From Mycolicibacterium neworleansense (GTDB taxonomy: Bacteria; Actinomycetota; Actinomycetes; Mycobacteriales; Mycobacteriaceae): a DNA stretch of 64,000 bases. The translations under genes and the position numbers were made by a program. Shown one piece after another: positions 61,316 to 64,000 of the stretch; positions within the stretch are counted from its first letter, which is position 1; each line of letters begins with the position of its first letter. Under the pieces are notes generated by a model that searched no databases, was not told where the DNA came from, and worked only from the letters and a program-made list of their open reading frames with translations. Location of the stretch: positions 1,761,913 to 1,825,912 of the forward strand of contig NZ_CWKH01000002.1 of the NCBI RefSeq assembly GCF_001245615.1. The letters are read 5' to 3'.

Positions 61316-62455
61316 CTACTTGTCCTCGACCGCGGTGAGGCTGCCCTGCCACGCGTCGTTGACGTTCTTGTGGTCGATCGGCGGCTTGCGCGACTTGAGC
61401 CAGATGGGCACGGTCGAGGCGATCAGCGCCACGAACCCGATCAGCGGTCCGGCGAAACCGCCGATCCCGTGCACCAGGAGATAGGTGAGCGCGCCCACCA
61501 GGCCCGCCGCGGGTAGGGTGATCAGCCACGCGGTGGCCATGTTGCGGGCGACGCCCCAGCGCACTTCGGTGCGCCGGCCCAGTCCGCTGCCGAGGATGGA
61601 CCCGGTGGCGACGTGGGTGGTGGACAGTGAGTAGCCGAAGTGGCTGGACAGCAAGATGGTCGCGGCCGAGGAGACTTCGGCCGCCATGCCTTGGGGTGCC
61701 TCGGTGTCGACGAGTCCCTTGCCCAGGGTGCGGATGACCCGCCAGCCGCCCGAGAGTGTGCCGAGGGCGATAGCGACGGCGCAGGCGGCGATCACCCAGA
61801 ACGGCGGCATGGTGGCCGCCTCGTCGACGGCGCCGTAGGAGATCAGGGCGAGAAAGATGATGCCCATTGTCTTTTGAGCGTCATTGGTGCCGTGCGCCAG
61901 TGAGATCAGCGACGCCGAGCCGATCTGTCCGTAACGGAAGGCGGCGATCGTGCGGTCCTTGGGCAAGCCACGGATCAGCCGGTAGACCAGCCAGCTGGCG
62001 ATGCCTGCCACCAGGCCGGCGATCAGGGGCGACAACACCGCGGGCACGATCACGGTGGAGACCACGCCGTGCCAGATCACGCCTTGGCCGCCGACCGCGG
62101 CGATCATCGCGCCGACGATGCCGCCGATGAGTGCGTGCGACGAGCTGGACGGGATGCCCATGAGCCAGGTCAGCAGATTCCACAGGATGCTGCCGACGAG
62201 CCCGGCGAAGACCAGTTCCAGCGTCACCAGATCGGCGTCGACGAGGCCTTTGGCGATCGTGGCCGCCACGGCGGTGGACAGAAATGCGCCGACGAGGTTC
62301 AGCAGCGCGGACAGCGCTACCGCTGTGCGAGGTTTGAGTGCTCCGCTGGCGATCGATGTCGCCATGGCATTGCCGGTGTCGTGAAAGCCGTTGGTGAAGT
62401 CGAACATCAATGCGGTGAAAACGACGATGCACAGCAGGAGGAACTGTAACGACAC
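61316..62455 (-). CDS. pitA: Low-affinity inorganic phosphate transporter PitA
   Basis: 379 aa with about ten membrane segments. The PiT signatures FDFTNGFHDTGNAMATSIASGALKP (N-terminal half, shown in part as GFHDTGNAMATSIASGAL) and AHGTNDAQKTMGII (C-terminal half) are both intact. It imports phosphate, probably as a metal-phosphate complex with protons. GTG 62455 gives MSLQFLLL, aligning with the M. tuberculosis PitA start; a TTG nine bases upstream is also possible. Confidence 0.92.
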   Translation of the reverse strand: MSLQFLLLCIVVFTALMFDFTNGFHDTGNAMATSIASGALKPRTAVALSALLNLVGAFLSTAVAATIAKGLVDADLVTLELVFAGLVGSILWNLLTWLMGIPSSSSHALIGGIVGAMIAAVGGQGVIWHGVVSTVIVPAVLSPLIAGLVAGIASWLVYRLIRGLPKDRTIAAFRYGQIGSASLISLAHGTNDAQKTMGIIFLALISYGAVDEAATMPPFWVIAACAVAIALGTLSGGWRVIRTLGKGLVDTEAPQGMAAEVSSAATILLSSHFGYSLSTTHVATGSILGSGLGRRTEVRWGVARNMATAWLITLPAAGLVGALTYLLVHGIGGFAGPLIGFVALIASTVPIWLKSRKPPIDHKNVNDAWQGSLTAVEDK

Positions 62456-62521
62456 GGTAAACAATTGTTGAACAGGGACGCTACGGAAACCTAATTAACT
62501 GGCTGAGGTCTCGATCACGTT

Positions 62522-62974
62522 TCAGCGCTTGGGAATGTCGACGTTGAGGAGCTTGAGCGCGTCCTTGATGCGCAGGTGCGCCTCGTCCATGGTGTTGCCC
62601 AACTTTGTCAGCCGGGCCTCACTGTTCGCCGGTGTCAATGCCACGCATTGGTCGGCCATGCTGCGGTAGCCGTTGAAGCCTTCCTGCAGAGCGGTGTTCA
62701 CCTTGATGTCGGGCCCGGGCAGCACCTTGTTCTGGACCGAGTCGATGTAGGCGCGCATGTCGGTGCACGCGCTGTGCAGTGCGCCGTAGTCGGTCATGTG
62801 GTCGGGCGTCACCATCGCGTTGGCGATCGGGCCCATCTGCGTGCCGAGGCCGGCCACCGCGTCCACGACGGCCTGCCGCCATTCGTCGGTCACCGGGGCC
62901 GCGGTGGGCTTGCCCGCGACAGCGCATCCGGAGAGCGCGGACGTGACGGCCAAGACGGCGGCGATGTACCTCAT
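62522..62974 (-). CDS. Putative lipoprotein
   Basis: 150 aa. Signal peptide with lipobox LSGC (MRYIAAVLAVTSALSGC, Cys ~17). The mature part is helical (WRQAVVDAVAGLGTQMGPIANAM; HSACTDMRAYIDSVQNKVL) with a second Cys and ends LKLLNVDIPKR. ATG 62974 is chosen because it starts the signal sequence. Function unknown; it is separate from pitA by 66 bp and probably under its own promoter. Confidence 0.75.
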   Translation of the reverse strand: MRYIAAVLAVTSALSGCAVAGKPTAAPVTDEWRQAVVDAVAGLGTQMGPIANAMVTPDHMTDYGALHSACTDMRAYIDSVQNKVLPGPDIKVNTALQEGFNGYRSMADQCVALTPANSEARLTKLGNTMDEAHLRIKDALKLLNVDIPKR

Positions 62975-63119
62975 ATGCAGCGAGCTTATGGTGTGCCGCC
63001 ATGCGAATGCGGGTTGATACCAGGAGGAAGAGTTTGCGCGTAGATCGCCGCACCCGCCTGTAAGCGCCGTCACACCGGTAACCTTATTGACGACTGACTA
63101 GGCAGATCGGGGGATCGGT

Positions 63120-64000
63120 ATGGATCTCGTGCTCGGCCTCGCGATGACTTCGAGAGCCGTTCGGTGGGTGCTCGTCGAAGGCACGACGGGCGAGGGGCGT
63201 CCGTTCGATCGCGGCGCCATCTCGCTCGAGGACGTCACCGGCTACGACCCCGACGGCTTGCTGCGGGGCTTGGTCGACGACACCGAGCTCGAAGGCGGAC
63301 ACCGCATCCACGCGATCGGCGTCACTTGGACGAATGACGCCGCGCCGCTGGCGGGCCACATCATGCAGTCCCTGGACGACCGCGGCTACGGAAATGTCTT
63401 CGCCGTCTCGGAGATCGAGGCGGCCGGCATGCTGGCCAGCGGCATCTCCGAGATCACCGAGCACGACGACATCGCCGTGTGCATCATCGAACCCGACGCC
63501 GCAGTGGTGGCGATCGTGACGCCCGACGACGTCAGCGCCGACCGCATCGAGCGCTCCGAGACCTTTGCCGCCGACCTCGCCGGGCTGCTGGCGCTCACCG
63601 GACGGCCGATCAGCGCGATGTTCATCCTGGGCTCCGATGCCCACGACCCGATCGTGACCGAGCTGGCCGAGTCCACCCCGGCGGCGGTGATCACCGCGGC
63701 CGAATCCGATCTGGCCTTCGCTCGTGGCGCGGGCCTGGCCGCGGCGCTCGCGGTGAATACCGTTGCCACCCCGGCCAAGGCCGTGCACTGGACCAAGGTG
63801 GGCGCACTGTCGTCGGTTGTCGGTGGGGCGCTGGTGACGCTGGTCGTCGCGACCTCGGCCGCGATCGGTCTGCACCTGCATCCCGGCGCGGTGTCGGAAA
63901 CCGCGCATGCTGCCAGCATCGAGGAAGCGCCCGAGGCGGGTCCGGCGCCCAAGCCGGTGCAGAAGCCTGCCGAGAAGCCCGCCGCCAAGCCGGCGCCACC
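63120..64000 (+). CDS. DUF7159-type membrane protein, second paralogue (3' end beyond window)
   Basis: The frame is open for 293 codons to the window edge. Its N-terminal ~215 residues (MDLVLGLAMTSRAVRWVLVEG; FAVSEIEAAGMLASG; AESDLAFARGAGLAAALAV) match the folded domain of the protein at 51974-53806. A membrane helix follows (VGALSSVVGGALVTLVVAT, about 228-248) and then a Pro/Lys/Ala-rich tail (PKPVQKPAEKPAAKP) that runs off the end. The two proteins share the cytoplasmic domain but have different extracellular tails. Confidence 0.75.
   Translation, partial: MDLVLGLAMTSRAVRWVLVEGTTGEGRPFDRGAISLEDVTGYDPDGLLRGLVDDTELEGGHRIHAIGVTWTNDAAPLAGHIMQSLDDRGYGNVFAVSEIEAAGMLASGISEITEHDDIAVCIIEPDAAVVAIVTPDDVSADRIERSETFAADLAGLLALTGRPISAMFILGSDAHDPIVTELAESTPAAVITAAESDLAFARGAGLAAALAVNTVATPAKAVHWTKVGALSSVVGGALVTLVVATSAAIGLHLHPGAVSETAHAASIEEAPEAGPAPKPVQKPAEKPAAKPAP

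Overview
The window is high-GC actinobacterial DNA from a Mycobacterium, most likely a rapid grower (Mycolicibacterium type). Evidence is the menJ-grcC1-htpX-gpsA-yajQ-tRNA-Tyr backbone (order of the M. tuberculosis Rv0561c-Rv0566c neighbourhood, from memory), a complete MCE/YrbE operon, a PitA/Rv0544c-like pair, PE-PPE-domain serine hydrolases, a cutinase, CtpF-like and DUF7159/DUF7937-type genes, and frequent GTG/TTG starts with ATGA-coupled overlaps.

Layout. 1-5.2 kb: CobW GTPase, PpnP, TspO, then the menaquinone/prenyl block menJ<->grcC1 and htpX. 5.2-14.8 kb: SulP-carbonic anhydrase fusion, a TrcRS-like two-component system, two small secreted proteins, an APC permease plus zinc alcohol dehydrogenase pair with a divergent XRE-cupin regulator. 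14.9-17.6 kb: gpsA and an MFS exporter divergent from an ArsR repressor with two visible operators. 18.2-28.7 kb: yrbEA-yrbEB-mceABCDEF plus two associated secreted/membrane proteins; mceA carries an apparent one-base frameshift near its 3' end. 28.8-32.9 kb: an aliphatic-sulfonate/nitrate-type ABC importer with an LLM flavin monooxygenase. 33-34.8 kb: yajQ, a YadA-head-like repeat protein and tRNA-Tyr.

34,766-46,140 is an 11.3-kb integrative element, bounded by a perfect 56-bp duplication of the tRNA-Tyr 3' half. It carries a tyrosine integrase, an excisionase, a winged-helix replication initiator whose gene contains five 17-bp iterons followed by an AT-rich stretch (a built-in origin), small unknown genes, and a head-only morphogenesis block (head-tail stopper, HNH, large terminase, portal, MuF-like protein, scaffold, HK97-type capsid, head-tail adaptor). 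No tail, lysis or immunity-repressor genes are visible. A two-TM accessory protein sits at the right end, and integrase arm-type repeats lie inside both ends. I read it as a capsid-forming phage satellite (cf-PICI-like) rather than a decayed prophage. This is the most interesting system in the window.

46.2-64 kb: host DNA resumes with an RNA ligase RtcB interrupted by a 315-aa LAGLIDADG intein exactly at its metal-binding CHHNY motif, a CtpF-like P-type ATPase, a DUF7159 protein with a long PTTTT-repeat tail, a polytopic membrane protein, two paralogous PE-PPE hydrolases around a TetR regulator, a cutinase, pitA and its small membrane partner, a lipoprotein, and the 5' part of a second DUF7159 paralogue cut by the window end.

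All calls rest on reading the sequence and on family knowledge; no database search was run.
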